NCBI GenBank assembly: GCA_964019695.1
Contig: OZ026531.1
Span: forward strand, 10,196,593 to 10,260,592
Source: Loripinus fragilis
Taxonomy: Eukaryota > Mollusca > Bivalvia > Lucinida > Lucinidae
Length of the DNA: 64,000 nt
Direction of reading: 5' to 3'
Below, one piece after another: positions 56,101 through 59,100 of the stretch (positions are counted from its first letter, which is position 1; every line of letters begins with the position of its first letter). The notes below the pieces were generated by a model. It saw only the letters and a program-made list of their open reading frames with translations, was not told where the DNA came from and made no database searches. Both the position numbers and the translations under genes were made by a program.

Positions 56101-59100
56101 GGCGCATATATTTTTTTGTATTTTTTACCAAAAAATAGTTTCTAGGTTTCACCAGTAATTTTAGGTAGAATCTGATTACCCTATTCACAGGTATTTTTTT
56201 TATTTGGCCTCAACAGTCTGCTGATTTTTTTTTAAATTAGCTTTTTTGAAAACTTCTAGTAATATCATCAGAGAAAGTTTCAGACAGTTTGCCCTTTGTC
56301 AGGAATGATCTGAGTACAAACTGGTTGCAAAGGTTATCAGCAGATGACAAAAGCTGTTACTAGCATTTTAAGAGTTAAATGTGTTTGCAAGGATGGTTCG
56401 TAAGACGTTGAGATTGTACTTGGGTCTCAACTCAAATTATAAACTTCTTTTTTGTGCTAAACTCAACCGAGCATGAAACTTCAACTGCTCATAAAAACTC
56501 AAATGCTGAAGAAGAAAAAAACGTATCTAGCTTTCAAACCCTCATAGGTTGTTATTAAACATGTTAATAAATATTAAAATTCCAACAATTGTTGGCATTT
56601 TAACATTAATAAGCATGATTAATTTCATACTCAGATGAGTTGAACATGAAAAAGAATTTTATAACCTTGAAGCCTGGTTTAATTCTGGTTGAAATTCTGA
56701 CCTTTTATAACAACATATTGAAATTATGGCTGAACTTTGAGTGGCACTTTGATGCTATAATCCTGAAAGATTGTTTTTAAAAACATTTATTTTGAAAAAA
56801 AATCAACGGAGGAAAAATGATGCAAAATTACCCAGCATGCAAAGAGTGAATTATCAATCTTCTCCGTCCTATTTCAGATTATGGAAAGACCGGGTGGACA
56901 AGATTCATAATGGGTGGAGCTTAGCATGAATATTCTAGTTTAGCTAGCTTGGTCGATATTCATGAAGGAAAGGGTTAATTATAATAATAGGTCTTTTCCA
57001 TTCTATTTCAGAGGAGAGGCTGAGTGGATAAGACTCATAGTGGGTGGAGCTTAGCATGAATATTCATGAAGGAAAGAGTTAATTATTATGATTTCTGTTT
57101 CAGATTATGGAGAGGTTGAGTGGACAAGACTCATAGTGGGTGGAGCTTGGCATGAATATTCATGAAGGAAAGAGTTAATTATTATGATTTCTATTTCAGA
57201 TTATGGAGAGGCTGAGTGGACAAGACTCTGGAATCAGCCGAGACATGTCTGAATTTAGCCACAGAGGAAAAGGTAATAAAGACATAACCACAGGTTTTGA
57301 TCAACAAAAAAGTTCAGTGTAAAATTGTAAATATTTTCTTACCCATAATTTGTATCATATGTTTTGGGTGTTCAAAATATGTTTTGGTTGAGAAAAAAAA
57401 TCTGTTATGCACTCTTAACTAAAGGCCGGGATAACTGTTGGCAAAAATTTTGTTTAGCCTTATGGTATAGTGTCGGATCGGCGGTTGTAAAACATGATTT
57501 TCAAACGTATATACATTGATATACCTCCCCATCTGAAAATTTGAAGATGGTTATCCCCATTATAATGCACATGTTTCCTTCAAAAAGACAGTAAAAATTT
57601 AGTATGTTGCGACTACACCTAGCAGCTGCCAGCTGCATAAAATCACTTACCAGCTGTTAAAACCCACTTGCCAGCCAATGAAAAGTCATGTTTATGAAGT
57701 TATCCAATCAGACATCGCATAACATTTGAAGGTGCATTAGACTAGGACTTCGTTTGGGCCAACACCTAATTGTGTATGCAATGTTATATTTGCATTTTCA
57801 AAGAAAGCCTTTAATGAATCTTGAGAATTTGGCAACCGTTCATAGCCTCATGAACGACACAAAATTTGATTGACAGCTGCCAAGCTCACTTGCCCGTGTA
57901 ATTCGCTTCATACATCAAATTCATTCGCCAGATGTGACACACCTGAGCTGCACGTGCAAAACAAGCTTCTTGTTTGCTCCATTGGCTGTCCGTGTTCACA
58001 CTGGCTGTTCCGCTTTTCCGTTTTGTACTCCAACAAAACTGTTGATAGGATCAAATATTAAATACAAAATTGTTTTATCTACTAAATTTTAAATAATTTC
58101 TATATATTAGTTATTTATAATAAAATGTAAATATAAGTAATAAATTCAATTTTTGGAAAGTTCATGGAATCGTGAATACTTCGGGTCTTTTGCAAGACAC
58201 CCGAAGTATTAATGATTCCATGAACCTTCCAAAAATCGAATTCATTTCTTAAATGGACATCATTATGTAATGTACAGTAAAACCTGGACAATTTGAACTT
58301 CAATTTTTTGAAATACTAGTTAATTCTACATAAATTTTGAGCACAATGGATTCAGAATGGGACCAATTTATGAACTAGTTTAAATACTGTTGATAAAAAA
58401 ACATGTCTCCTTGAGACGTTTCTTTTCCACACACAAAACATTTGTTTGATAGGGAAAAAAACTGATAATAATCATTTTGGGTGGGATGTGGGTATTTATT
58501 GTTATGTTTACCTCCCTATAATTCGAACTTTCAATACTTCGAAATAAAATCTCTAGTCTTCTAATTAATGTGATTTGACTGTAGCTTAATATGTAAACCA
58601 CTCATGGTTTATCATATTTTAAAACATCACTTTATATCGCTCCCCGACGTGACATCATGTGATAAAGTGATAAATACTTTTCTTCTGCAGGTTACCCCTA
58701 TGGCGCCCCCCTATCACCAGTGAAATCAGAGGATTCCTTGAGTACAGACAAAAAACACACAAAAGGTAGTGTAACCTAAAAGTTAGACGGACTGGCTCCA
58801 GTTCTTAAAACAATTTTTTCATCAATGTGTCATATCAAAAACTTGCGGCTAGTCTTACTCTCATCAAAGTCAGACAAGCTACAAGTATATGATATGACAC
58901 ATTGATGAAAAACTGTTTTAAGGTCTGGAGCCAGTCTATCTAAAAGACTCCCATAGTAGAAGCAGTCTGCTAGAATTGGTCCTGAGGTCATAAAAAATTC
59001 AAGTGCTTACAAAGGGGCAGATCCAGAGGGGGTTCAGTGGTTTGGCTTGAACCCCCACCCCCTTCCCTGCCCCCTGTTTTTAAATATTTTATGAAAATGA

